A stretch of DNA of 8,579 nt from an uncultured Candidatus Saccharibacteria bacterium (GCA_947364965.1 CANAUU010000038.1:1-8579), one strand, 5' to 3'; shown: positions 1 to 6,066, counted from the stretch's first letter. Made by a program: numbers and translations. The notes: generated from the sequence alone by a model not told the origin.

Positions 1-66
1 GACGCGCTAGACTCAAAATCTGGTTCTCGCAAGAGAGTGAGGGTTCGATTCCCTCTTCGCCCACCA
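1..66 (+). tRNA. trnL: tRNA-Leu (anticodon CAA), 3' part only
   Basis: The window starts inside a tRNA gene. The anticodon stem is CTAGA (7-11) paired with TCTGG (19-23). The seven-base loop at 12-18 has T33 followed by anticodon CAA at 14-16, which reads the Leu codon UUG. A long variable arm follows (TCTC-GCAA-GAGA), as expected for a class II tRNA such as Leu. The T arm is GAGGG / CCCTC around TTCGATT, then the 3' acceptor strand TTCGCCC (56-62), discriminator A63 and an encoded CCA (64-66). The 5' acceptor strand and most of the D arm lie outside the window, so acceptor pairing cannot be checked. Leu rather than Ser is given by the anticodon. Confidence 0.93.
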
Positions 67-88
67 CAAATCCTTTAGTGCTTGAATT

Positions 89-122
89 TGTTCGTTTGAC
101 TCCTGTTGGACGAACATTTTTT
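89..122 (+). terminator. Rho-independent terminator of the tRNA-Leu transcript
   Basis: Seven perfect pairs (TGTTCGT 89-95 with ACGAACA 110-116) continue inward through five more pairs (TTGAC 96-100 with GTTGG 105-109, including G-T pairs) to a TCCT tetraloop. Six T residues follow at 117-122. The signal sits 22 bases after the tRNA CCA and reads in the tRNA direction. On the - strand the hairpin has no useful T run, so it is probably a poor terminator for the converging DUF4180 gene. Confidence 0.85.
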
Positions 123-170
123 GTTAATGTCGCATTTTGGTGATATGCGCGGAAGTAAGGTAAGTTTTAC

Positions 171-518
171 TTAGCTTAATCTGTTTATCACCTCGTTCTC
201 TGTGCTTACAAAAAATACATCTTTCCCATTATTACTTTCGTAGATGAAATCTTGTAGTGGCTTGCTGGTATATTTGGAAAAATTGCCATAAATCGCAAAT
301 TTAATTCCATAATTGACGAATTTTTGTAAAATTTCTCCAGCCAAACCTTTACTTAAAATGAAGAAATCGTCGCAAATGGCTTCTTTGTTTAAAGCAATTT
401 TGTTGCAACCGGTTTCATGTTTTATCGTCATAATGAAGTCTATCGCCGACTGGGTATCTTCTATAATTACCTCATTACTATCTATAATGACTATATTATT
501 AATTCTCCTTGTGTTCAT
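171..518 (-). CDS. DUF4180 family protein
   Basis: A 115-residue protein of about the usual length for DUF4180, a family of unknown function common in Firmicutes. Recognition rests on remembered family features: a conserved middle with ETGCNK (36-41), then FFILSKGLAGEILQKF (52-67) and KDVFFVSTE near the C-terminus. No signal peptide or membrane segment is visible, so it is probably cytosolic. The ATG at 516-518 is supported by AAAGGAG at 523-529, four bases upstream. The start lies inside the 3' end of the upstream immunity-like remnant (20-base overlap), so the two look like a former gene pair with translational coupling. The nearest promoter is the extended -10 at 818-826. The gene converges on tRNA-Leu and has no obvious terminator of its own. 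Function is unknown; the family call is fairly sure. Confidence 0.85.
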   Translation of the reverse strand: MNTRRINNIVIIDSNEVIIEDTQSAIDFIMTIKHETGCNKIALNKEAICDDFFILSKGLAGEILQKFVNYGIKFAIYGNFSKYTSKPLQDFIYESNNGKDVFFVSTENEVINRLS

Positions 519-810
519 ATTGCTCCTTTAGTTTTAATAGATGATCGATTTGCCACGCTCTTTCCTTTTCCATTAGCTCAATCACATTTTCTTGATTTTT
601 ATAAGAGATTTTGATTGCAGATATAATATACATCCCAGCTCCTTCGGCGTGAGTAGGAACATGGCAGGTGGCTAGAGTATGCGAGCAGGCGCGGAGGATT
701 TGGCAGGCTACTTTATCTTTTGGTTCGAGTTCGCGGGCGGCTTTTAGGACTGTCCAGCAATACTTTTGAGCAGTTTTATTTTTAACAGCAAAATAGCTCT
801 CGGTAATTAC
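499..810 (-). pseudogene. 5'-truncated remnant of an immunity-like protein gene
   Basis: Reading from 810 down to the TAA at 499-501 gives 103 open codons that look like real protein: KAARELEPKDK, then a Cys/His-rich stretch with ACSHTLATCHVPTHAEGAG, then a charged helical tail with MEKERAWQIDHLLKL. The style resembles the C-terminal part of proteins annotated 'putative immunity protein' in Firmicutes, from memory only. The frame is closed by TAA at 811-813 and has no ATG, GTG or TTG before the Met codon at 631-633. The 5' part of the gene is therefore missing, and no continuation was found upstream. That internal ATG has a perfect SD (GAAGGAG, 639-645, five bases away) and would give a 44-residue peptide. 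The remnant overlaps the DUF4180 start by 20 bases. Alternatives are a leaderless gene with an unusual start codon, or a leader RNA for DUF4180. Confidence 0.6.
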
Positions 811-817
811 TTATCTA

Positions 818-826
818 ATTATATCA
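818..826 (-). promoter_or_regulatory. Extended -10 promoter ahead of the remnant and DUF4180
   Basis: On the - strand TGATATAAT gives a consensus TATAAT (818-823) with an extended TGA (824-826). No good -35 is seen 16-18 bases further upstream, where the sequence is C-rich. Transcription would start near 811, at the first bases of the remnant frame. The same nine bases form the -10 of the erm-like gene. The rest of the gap to the SAP gene (827-899) is a pyrimidine-rich stretch on the - strand with no gene or terminator that I can support. Confidence 0.55.
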
Positions 827-899
827 TGGCGGAGAGGTTGTGCCGGAGGTGCGGAGTATGGAGAAGGGATTGGTGGCGTATGTGGGGTAAGGTAAAGCA

Positions 900-1475
900 T
901 TATTGTGTTAAGGCGACCAAGTCTGCTTTTTCGTATTTATTAGAGCCTCTCTGGCTTTTCTTATATTTCCAGCACTTAATTGCATCTTCTAAGGTTTTGT
1001 CCTGATTTTCTGCAAAGAAGTCTCGGATGTAAGTGTTATATTCAAATTGCCCGCCAATAGTTGTCTTGTTTTGTTTTTTGTCTTCCAAGATTTGGTAGTA
1101 TGCTACTATGGACTGCGCATAAGTTTTTCCAGCATTTTGTTTCAGCCATTTCTGGAATAACACATTGAACGAAAAACTCTTACCGATTTGTTCTTTATAG
1201 AACTTACGGTGTTTTTCTGAGCAGATAAAATCATCTTCTATTTTTGTACCAAGAGTGATAGTATTGGGTATATTTGCTTTTGCTCTGCTATGGATACTAG
1301 ATGTCTTTTCTCCAGTTTCCAAAAATTTGGCAATCCTAGCAGCAAGTTCGCTCTTGCTACCTGTCGCTTGTAGGCCATTGTGTTTACAAAAGTTTACTAA
1401 TTCTTCTTTCAACCAATAGTAGCCCTGGAAAGTTTTGCTATCTAAATTATTATCTAGTATTGGTCTTTTGCTCAT
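900..1475 (-). CDS. SAP-domain / DUF6434-type protein with an internal duplication
   Basis: A 191-residue soluble protein. Residues about 18-54 (YYWLKEELVNFCKHNGL, then GSKSELAARIAKFL) form a SAP-like helix-extended-helix, a motif usually linked to nucleic-acid binding. Residues about 76-130 resemble DUF6434 (SEKHRKFYKEQIGKSFSFN, then W and NAGKT). The segment at 101-127 is repeated in diverged form at 144-170: both start F-x-[FY]-N and contain N-x-x-K-T followed by an Ile and an aromatic region. Similar proteins are known mainly from Firmicutes; their role is not established. The ATG at 1473-1475 lies inside the 3' end of the membrane-protein gene (26-base overlap) and has only a weak GAG-type SD, so translation is probably coupled. 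The gene is A/T-rich (a 60-base sample at 1021-1080 is about 35% G+C). DNA or RNA binding is inference. Confidence 0.8.
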   Translation of the reverse strand: MSKRPILDNNLDSKTFQGYYWLKEELVNFCKHNGLQATGSKSELAARIAKFLETGEKTSSIHSRAKANIPNTITLGTKIEDDFICSEKHRKFYKEQIGKSFSFNVLFQKWLKQNAGKTYAQSIVAYYQILEDKKQNKTTIGGQFEYNTYIRDFFAENQDKTLEDAIKCWKYKKSQRGSNKYEKADLVALTQ

Positions 1476-1809
1476 AACTGGCTCGTCTTTTGTTGACGCG
1501 ATTGAGATATTTTACTAATAATTTCCAAGCACTTTTCCCCAGCAAGAATAAGGCAACACCAATTATTAGTGATAGGATAAAACCAAGAATAGGGTTTAAC
1601 TCAACATTGCCGATTTGAAAAATAACATATGGAACTTCAAAATTGAAAATATAACCAATCAATTTGGTTAACCCGCTAATCGGTGCGACAATCCCAAAAA
1701 CGAGAAACGTTGGGGCAATAATGCCAAGTGTCGGTATGACAAAAATCCCTGACAGGAAAGTTTCAAGATAAAACAGACCTTTATCCATCGTGTATTTTCT
1801 ATTATTCAT
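1450..1809 (-). CDS. Small integral membrane protein, function unknown
   Basis: A 119-residue protein. A long hydrophobic stretch lies at about 15-46 (enough for one long or two short membrane segments, with Pro/Gly breaks such as VIPTLGIIAP and VAPISGL). A moderately hydrophobic loop around 55-67 follows, then a clear membrane segment at about 73-95. The tail is strongly basic (KLLVKYLNRVNKRR, 97-109), which places it in the cytosol by the positive-inside rule. The ATG at 1807-1809 is chosen because AGGAG at 1818-1822 lies eight bases upstream; a second Met at residue 8 lacks such a site. It overlaps the SAP gene by 26 bases, so the two form an operon. It resembles small membrane proteins of Firmicutes in style, but I do not recognise the family. 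No convincing promoter is visible in the A/T-rich 1823-1901 gap. Confidence 0.8.
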   Translation of the reverse strand: MNNRKYTMDKGLFYLETFLSGIFVIPTLGIIAPTFLVFGIVAPISGLTKLIGYIFNFEVPYVIFQIGNVELNPILGFILSLIIGVALFLLGKSAWKLLVKYLNRVNKRRASYEQKTNTR

Positions 1810-1901
1810 TTACTATGCTCCTATTATGATTTTACTCTACTGAAGGTTATCGGGTAATATTATTTTTACGTACCATAATTTGTTATCCTTAGTTTATATA
1901 T

Positions 1902-2513
1902 TTATAGGTGGGGTTTACGGAGTTTGGCTTCGTAAAAGACGGTTGGGATGGCAGGTGGTGGTGTAAAATCGGTAGAGTGGAGTGGTAGACGAATGCGCGT
2001 ATCGTAGTGATGTAAGATGTGGCGTCCGAGCTGAGAAGTGTAATGTCGGTCAGTGGGAATAAGTTTGAGGGCTAGTTGTTTTTGGAGGATGAGATAAATA
2101 GCATTGGGATAGATGTGGCTTGGAGCTGCGCACTTGATGATTTTGCCGTTGCGATTTTCCAAGTTAAGCAAACGATAAAATATTTGAGCGGAGAGGTGAA
2201 ATGGCGGGTTGGCAAAAACTTTGTAGTCACTTGTTGGCAGAGAGACTTGGAGGAAATCCTGCTCAATGACGCGGACGTTTTCGATATGAAATTTGTGGAG
2301 ATTTGCACGGAGTTTTTCGGCGGTAGCGTGGTCTGGTTCGATAGCCCAAACTTCGCGGACACGCTTTGCTAAAGCGATTGTAATAACCCCGGAGCCAGCA
2401 CCAATATCAAGCACGAGGTCATGTTTCTTGAGATTACTATGGCCAATAAGTTTGAGGGCTAGACGTGGTGACCGTAGAAAGTGTTGCGAGAGCTGATGAT
2501 TACGAGTTGACAT
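1902..2513 (-). CDS. erm: Erm/KsgA-family rRNA adenine N6-methyltransferase, C-terminally short
   Basis: A SAM-dependent methyltransferase of the Erm/KsgA family, which methylates adenine N6 in rRNA; Erm members modify A2058 of 23S rRNA and block macrolide-lincosamide-streptogramin binding. Seen in the 203 residues: the N-terminal SQHFL (9-13), SAM motif I DIGAGSG (36-42), acidic motif II residue E59, D86 of motif III (QDF), the catalytic motif NPPF (102-105) and FTPPP (183-187). Family members usually run about 240-280 residues. Here the protein stops just after FTPPP, so most of the helical C-terminal region that helps bind rRNA is missing. I looked for a continuation in all three frames past the stop and found none. 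The ATG at 2511-2513 has no clear SD; an in-frame TGA lies 11 codons upstream. Erm rather than KsgA is favoured by the SQHFL context; activity is uncertain. Confidence 0.8.
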   Translation of the reverse strand: MSTRNHQLSQHFLRSPRLALKLIGHSNLKKHDLVLDIGAGSGVITIALAKRVREVWAIEPDHATAEKLRANLHKFHIENVRVIEQDFLQVSLPTSDYKVFANPPFHLSAQIFYRLLNLENRNGKIIKCAAPSHIYPNAIYLILQKQLALKLIPTDRHYTSQLGRHILHHYDTRIRLPLHSTDFTPPPAIPTVFYEAKLRKPHL

Positions 2514-2544
2514 TTTTGTTGGTGCTCTTTTGATGGGTATTCAC
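2500..2544 (-). other. Possible leader ORF overlapping the erm start
   Basis: In the roughly 46-base leader of the erm-like mRNA, a GTG at 2542-2544 preceded by AAAGG (2553-2557, eight bases away) opens a 14-codon frame encoding MNTHQKSTNKNVNS. It ends at TAA 2500-2502, inside the erm coding region, overlapping its start in another frame. Leader peptides control many inducible erm genes, but this one lacks the recognised stalling motifs known to me. It could provide translational coupling for a start without an SD, or be chance. Confidence 0.22.
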
Positions 2545-2565
2545 GATTCTGGCCTTTGTGTCTTT

Positions 2566-2574
2566 ATTATATCA
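2566..2574 (-). promoter_or_regulatory. Extended -10 promoter of the erm-like gene
   Basis: The - strand reads TGATATAAT: a consensus TATAAT at 2566-2571 with extended TGA at 2572-2574. The -35 region is poor (CTGCCA at a 17-base spacing). Transcription should start near 2559. The -10 lies within a 13-base palindrome, ATTAT-GAT-ATAAT (2566-2578), which may simply reflect A/T content. No terminator separates this promoter from the stop of the P2 ATPase at 2607. Confidence 0.65.
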
Positions 2575-2606
2575 TAATGAGTCGAGCTTGGCAGCGGAGC
2601 TCTGTT

Positions 2607-5102
2607 TTATGGTCGTTTTCTTTTGGCTAGTTTGACGAGTTCATACCAGAAGACGCTGGCGAAGGCGACGGCAAAGACGATAACGAGTTCGATAGCGGTG
2701 AGAGGCTGGAAGCCGAAAAGACTGTTGAGCGGACTATAAACTAGGAGGAAGCCAGTCACAATAACGACAAGGTTAATGATGAGCATGACTTTGTCCTTGA
2801 TTAGCTTCGGTAAGGTTTGGTAGACGAGGTCGGAATCGCTGGAGTTGACTTGGACGATGAAGATATTGGAGAAAACTAGCGCTAGCAAGGCCATAGTGCG
2901 GGCGAGTTCAGGCGCGCCTAGGACTTTGAGTCCGTAATAATATAGCCCGAATGATCCGATAAATACTATGAGACCCTGGAGGAGGCTTTTTATGATGATA
3001 TTTTTGTTGACGATGCCTTCCTTGATGCTGCGTGGCGGTCGGTTCATGATGTTGGATTCAGCGGGCTGTCGTTCGAAGATGATAGAGCAGGTTGGGTCAA
3101 TGAGTAGCTCTAGTAAGACAACGTGGAGTGGCAGTAGCATTAAGTCGCTAGGTGCGATTTTTAGTAATGGTCCGAAGAGTGATGATAGGGCGATGGGGAT
3201 GTGAATGATCAGAATGTAGCCGATGGCTTTCTTGATGTTGTCGTAGATACGGCGACCGTCTTGGATAGTTTCGACGATAGTATGGAAATTATCGTCGAGC
3301 AAAACTAGATCGGCAGCTTCTCTCGAAACTTCGCTACCGTTTTTGCCCATGGCGATGCCGATGTTGGCTTGTTTGAGGGCTGGGGCATCATTAACGCCGT
3401 CGCCGGTCATAGCGACGATTTCTCCATTTGCTTGGAAGGCTTCAACGATTCTCATTTTGTGTTCGGGGACGACTCTCGAAAAGATAGCGACGTCCTTGAC
3501 GGCTTCTTTTAGCTCGGCGGCGGTCATGCGGTCGAGCATTTCACCAGTAATGACATTTTGGCTATTTTGAATGCCAACACTTTTGGCGATAGCAGAGGCG
3601 GTGATGCCGTTATCGCCCGTGATCATTACGACTTTGACACCGGCTTTGTAGCAGGATTTGATGTCTTCATTCACGTTTTTGCGGGGTGGGTCGATTAAAC
3701 TGACTAGACCGTCAAATTCGAGTTGAATCGACGTAAGCTCGTCGGGTATTTCGTAGGGTTCGGCGAAGCGGCGAGAGGCTACGGCAATGACGCGAAGGCC
3801 TTTTTCTTGGAGCTGTTGGATTTTGGCTTCGACCTCTTTTTTGACTGCGGGATTGATGTTGCATAGTTTCAAGATACTTTCAGGGGAACCCTTTGCGGCA
3901 ACTAGAATATCTTGGTTGATTTCATAAGCTACGCCGACGATTTTGTTTTCGTTGCTGAAGGGAAATTGTTTGAGTTTTTTGTGCTTGAATAACTCTCGTT
4001 TGGAGATATCGAATTGCTCGGCGTATTTAAACATGGCGGTTTCCATGGGGTCGTAGGTATCTTCTTCGCAACTGAGACACATATTGTAGGCGAGGTTTTG
4101 CTCGTTGCCGGTGTTGACGAAGGTCTCTGCGACCTCCATGCGATTTTGGGTGATGGTGCCGGTTTTATCAACGCAGAGCACGGATACTGCGCCTAGGGTT
4201 TCTACGGATGGTAATTTTTTGACAAGGGAGTGCTTTTTGGCGAGTCGCCAGGCACCCATCGACAAAAATACTGTCAAGACGACCGGGAATTCCTCCGGAA
4301 TCATTGCCATCGCTAAGGTCACGCCAGATAATATGCTATCAATAAGGCGATCTTTGAAACTCGCGCCGGACAAATTAATGAAGGTGAGCAAGCTGACGGT
4401 TATAAACAGGATGAGGGCGAGGATGGCGCAATAGAAAACTAATTTGTCGATTTGTTTCTGGAGTGGGGTTTTGTCGTTGGTTTTCTTGCTGACGCTCAGA
4501 CCGATTTTGCCATATTCGGTGTGATTGCCGATTTTGTCTACTTTGATTGCGCCGGTTCCCTGGATAACCAAAGTTCCTTGATAGCAATAATCGTCGCGCC
4601 AGTAGTCTTTGTCATTGCTACGTTCTGTGGTTTTGAAGACGCCGACAGATTCGCCGGTGAGGCTAGATTCGTCGACTTTTAATCCAGAGCATTTGATGAC
4701 GAAGCCATCGGCGGGGATTTTAACACCTTCATGGACAAAAATAATATCACCTGGCACCAAATCGGAGCTATTAATGCTCTGTCTGACGTTATCTCGTAGA
4801 ACTTCGATTTTGGGTTCGGAGAGGCTTTTGAGTGCGTTTAAGGTTTTGTCGGTTTTCCATTCCTGAACTACGTCAATCGTGATAATTCCCACCACAAATA
4901 CTAGCATGATAATTCCGTCTTGTTGTTCGCCGAGGAGGAAATAAATTGTTGCTGCGATGAGAAGGAGCACGAACATAGGTTCGCTTATAATGTGTAGGAT
5001 TTTACGTAGGAAGCTTTCCTTTTTCTCAGTGGTTAGCTCGTTCTTGCCGTAGCGAGCCTGGAGAGCGTTAGCTTCTTCTGTGGATAAGCCTTTTTGGTCC
5101 AT
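2607..5102 (-). CDS. P2-type cation-transporting ATPase (Ca2+-ATPase-like)
   Basis: An 831-residue P-type ATPase of near full family length, expected in the cytoplasmic membrane and exporting a cation, most likely Ca2+, at the cost of ATP. In order: N-terminal cation-ATPase domain (LSTEEANALQARYGKNEL, 6-23), membrane pair at about 36-80, actuator loop TGES (149-152), membrane pair at about 220-290 with the ion motif PEEFP (269-273), phosphorylated Asp D312 in DKTGT, nucleotide-domain KGSPE (404-408), MITGD (493-497), hinge TGDGVND (566-572), and six C-terminal membrane segments. The ion site is unusual: PEEFP instead of PEGLP, ELLIDP (665-670) where SERCA has NLVTDG, and no acidic residue in the M5 position of SERCA E771. 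This suggests a single-site pump, as in plasma-membrane Ca2+ pumps. The ATG at 5100-5102 is the only start: an in-frame TAA lies six codons upstream. It has no SD and its own promoter. Confidence 0.92.
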   Translation of the reverse strand: MDQKGLSTEEANALQARYGKNELTTEKKESFLRKILHIISEPMFVLLLIAATIYFLLGEQQDGIIMLVFVVGIITIDVVQEWKTDKTLNALKSLSEPKIEVLRDNVRQSINSSDLVPGDIIFVHEGVKIPADGFVIKCSGLKVDESSLTGESVGVFKTTERSNDKDYWRDDYCYQGTLVIQGTGAIKVDKIGNHTEYGKIGLSVSKKTNDKTPLQKQIDKLVFYCAILALILFITVSLLTFINLSGASFKDRLIDSILSGVTLAMAMIPEEFPVVLTVFLSMGAWRLAKKHSLVKKLPSVETLGAVSVLCVDKTGTITQNRMEVAETFVNTGNEQNLAYNMCLSCEEDTYDPMETAMFKYAEQFDISKRELFKHKKLKQFPFSNENKIVGVAYEINQDILVAAKGSPESILKLCNINPAVKKEVEAKIQQLQEKGLRVIAVASRRFAEPYEIPDELTSIQLEFDGLVSLIDPPRKNVNEDIKSCYKAGVKVVMITGDNGITASAIAKSVGIQNSQNVITGEMLDRMTAAELKEAVKDVAIFSRVVPEHKMRIVEAFQANGEIVAMTGDGVNDAPALKQANIGIAMGKNGSEVSREAADLVLLDDNFHTIVETIQDGRRIYDNIKKAIGYILIIHIPIALSSLFGPLLKIAPSDLMLLPLHVVLLELLIDPTCSIIFERQPAESNIMNRPPRSIKEGIVNKNIIIKSLLQGLIVFIGSFGLYYYGLKVLGAPELARTMALLALVFSNIFIVQVNSSDSDLVYQTLPKLIKDKVMLIINLVVIVTGFLLVYSPLNSLFGFQPLTAIELVIVFAVAFASVFWYELVKLAKRKRP

Positions 5103-5178
5103 TTTATCTATCGAGTTTTAGTTTATTACGTTATAGTAAGGGATTTTTGTTGTTCCCTGGTTATTAATTGTTCTATAC

Positions 5179-5207
5179 ATTATAGCATATGCGATATTTT
5201 CCGCCAA
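5179..5207 (-). promoter_or_regulatory. Promoter of the P2-type ATPase gene
   Basis: On the - strand TTGGCG (5202-5207) and a consensus TATAAT (5179-5184) are separated by exactly 17 bases, with an extended TGC just before the -10. The start of transcription should be near 5172, leaving a leader of about 70 bases. That leader holds a small AGGGA/TCCCT hairpin and no SD next to the ATG. An eight-base palindrome GCATATGC (5185-5192) lies between the two hexamers. Confidence 0.8.
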
Positions 5208-5230
5208 TGAAGCGTTTCGAGAAATTAAGG

Positions 5231-5260
5231 TAAAACTCCCGAGCGTAATCGGGAGTTTTA
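5231..5260 (-). terminator. Perfect-hairpin terminator after the anchored-protein gene
   Basis: TAAAACTCCCGA (5231-5242) pairs perfectly over 12 bases with TCGGGAGTTTTA (5249-5260) around the six-base loop 5243-5248. The A/T ends of the stem supply a TTTTA run in both directions, so it can work either way. It sits 20 bases after the stop of the gene at 5280-6053 and just before the -35 of the P2 ATPase promoter. It therefore insulates the two transcription units. Confidence 0.88.
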
Positions 5261-5279
5261 ACAGCTTTAATGGTCGAGG

Positions 5280-6053
5280 TTAGAACTTGATAGAGTCGAT
5301 GATTGCGCTACCAACTTTTTCCCATTCACCACGAATATTGTCGCGGCAGTTGAAGGTGACGATGGCGAGCTTATCGTCGTAGGAGAAGAAAGCCATCTGG
5401 TTGTAAATTTTTTCATCTTCAAGTTTGCTGACGAGTTTGAGGATGCCGATTTTATGTCCATCTTTTTCGGTCATGTCGGCGCTGATGACGTCCATGCTGG
5501 TGCTCAAGATGGTTTTCATGGCTTTGAGATACTCTTCAACTTCGTCGTTTTTCAGTGCGTTGTTTGGTTTGCTGAAGGCGACATTGACGGTGTTGTCGGC
5601 ATTGGCAAAAACGAGTTCAGGGGCGTCGGTGGTGCCATAGTCTTTAGCGATTTCTTCTTTGGAGAGAGTTTTGAAACTGGTTGGGACAAGGACGCGATAT
5701 TTGTAGTCTTCGAGCGAGACATACTTCGACTCAACTTCTTCGCCTTTGCCATTTTCAATCATAACGGTAGCGTTGTCCTGCATACAACCATTGACGACAC
5801 ACATAACGACGCCAGCAACGACTGCAATAATAGCGACGATGATGATGGTAATAAGGATGCCTTTGCTAGCGTTGCCTTTATTGGTGGTAGTGGTTTGGAC
5901 CGTGCTGGGCTTTGACGTAGTGGTCGCAGTGGTTTTTGCGGTCTTGACGGTTTTTGGTTTGGTCGCAGTTTTGTTGGCTGGTTTGGCGGCTGGCTTTTTG
6001 GTTGTCTTGGCCGAGCTGGTTTTTGATTTGGTAGTTTTACGTGTTTCTGCCAC
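5280..6053 (-). CDS. Membrane-anchored protein with PsbP/DcrB-like outer domain
   Basis: A 257-residue protein in three parts. Residues 1-64 are a low-complexity basic tail of Lys, Thr, Ala and Ser, presumably in the cytosol. Residues about 65-87 are one very hydrophobic membrane segment (GILITIIIVAIIAVVAGVV). Residues about 95-257 form an outside domain with alternating strands (YRVLVPTSFKTL, PELVFANADNTVNVAFS, YNQMAFFSYDDKLAIVTF) that looks like the Mog1/PsbP/DcrB fold; this is a judgement from pattern, not an alignment. Cys residues at 85, 90 and 236 may allow a disulfide between the last two. The start is GTG at 6051-6053, supported by AGGAG at 6062-6066 eight bases upstream; no ATG competes near it. 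The gene has its own promoter inside the end of the cadA gene and a strong terminator after it. Function unknown; a role at the cell surface is likely. Confidence 0.78.
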   Translation of the reverse strand: MAETRKTTKSKTSSAKTTKKPAAKPANKTATKPKTVKTAKTTATTTSKPSTVQTTTTNKGNASKGILITIIIVAIIAVVAGVVMCVVNGCMQDNATVMIENGKGEEVESKYVSLEDYKYRVLVPTSFKTLSKEEIAKDYGTTDAPELVFANADNTVNVAFSKPNNALKNDEVEEYLKAMKTILSTSMDVISADMTEKDGHKIGILKLVSKLEDEKIYNQMAFFSYDDKLAIVTFNCRDNIRGEWEKVGSAIIDSIKF

Positions 6054-6061
6054 GATAACTT

Positions 6062-6066
6062 CTCCT
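6062..6066 (-). promoter_or_regulatory. Ribosome binding site deciding a GTG start
   Basis: AGGAG on the - strand, followed after eight bases (AAGTTATC) by GTG at 6051-6053. It is among the best SD sites in the window and fixes the GTG as the start of the anchored protein. Confidence 0.75.

Noticed and set aside
161..173. Small TAAGT-TTT-ACTTA hairpin at the DUF4180 stop codon
   Set aside because: A five-base A/T-rich stem without a T run is too weak to call a terminator.
814..900. ATG at 898-900 opening a 29-codon proline-rich frame ahead of the relic
   Set aside because: It is in the relic's frame but ends at the TAA 811-813, has proline-rich composition unlike the relic, and contains the promoter; not a convincing N-terminus.
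1823..1901. Promoter for the membrane protein/SAP pair
   Set aside because: Several A/T-rich hexamers (CATAAT, TATGGT) occur, but none has a matching -35, and CATAAT would place the start inside the SD.
2581..2606. Possible terminator after the P2 ATPase (GAGCT/AGCTC inverted repeat)
   Set aside because: The stem is only five base pairs with a nine-base loop, and no T run follows on either strand.
5454..5915. 153-codon open frame on the + strand
   Set aside because: It is the mirror of the anchored-protein gene, with Gly/Asp/Phe-rich low-complexity translation and no supporting RBS or promoter.
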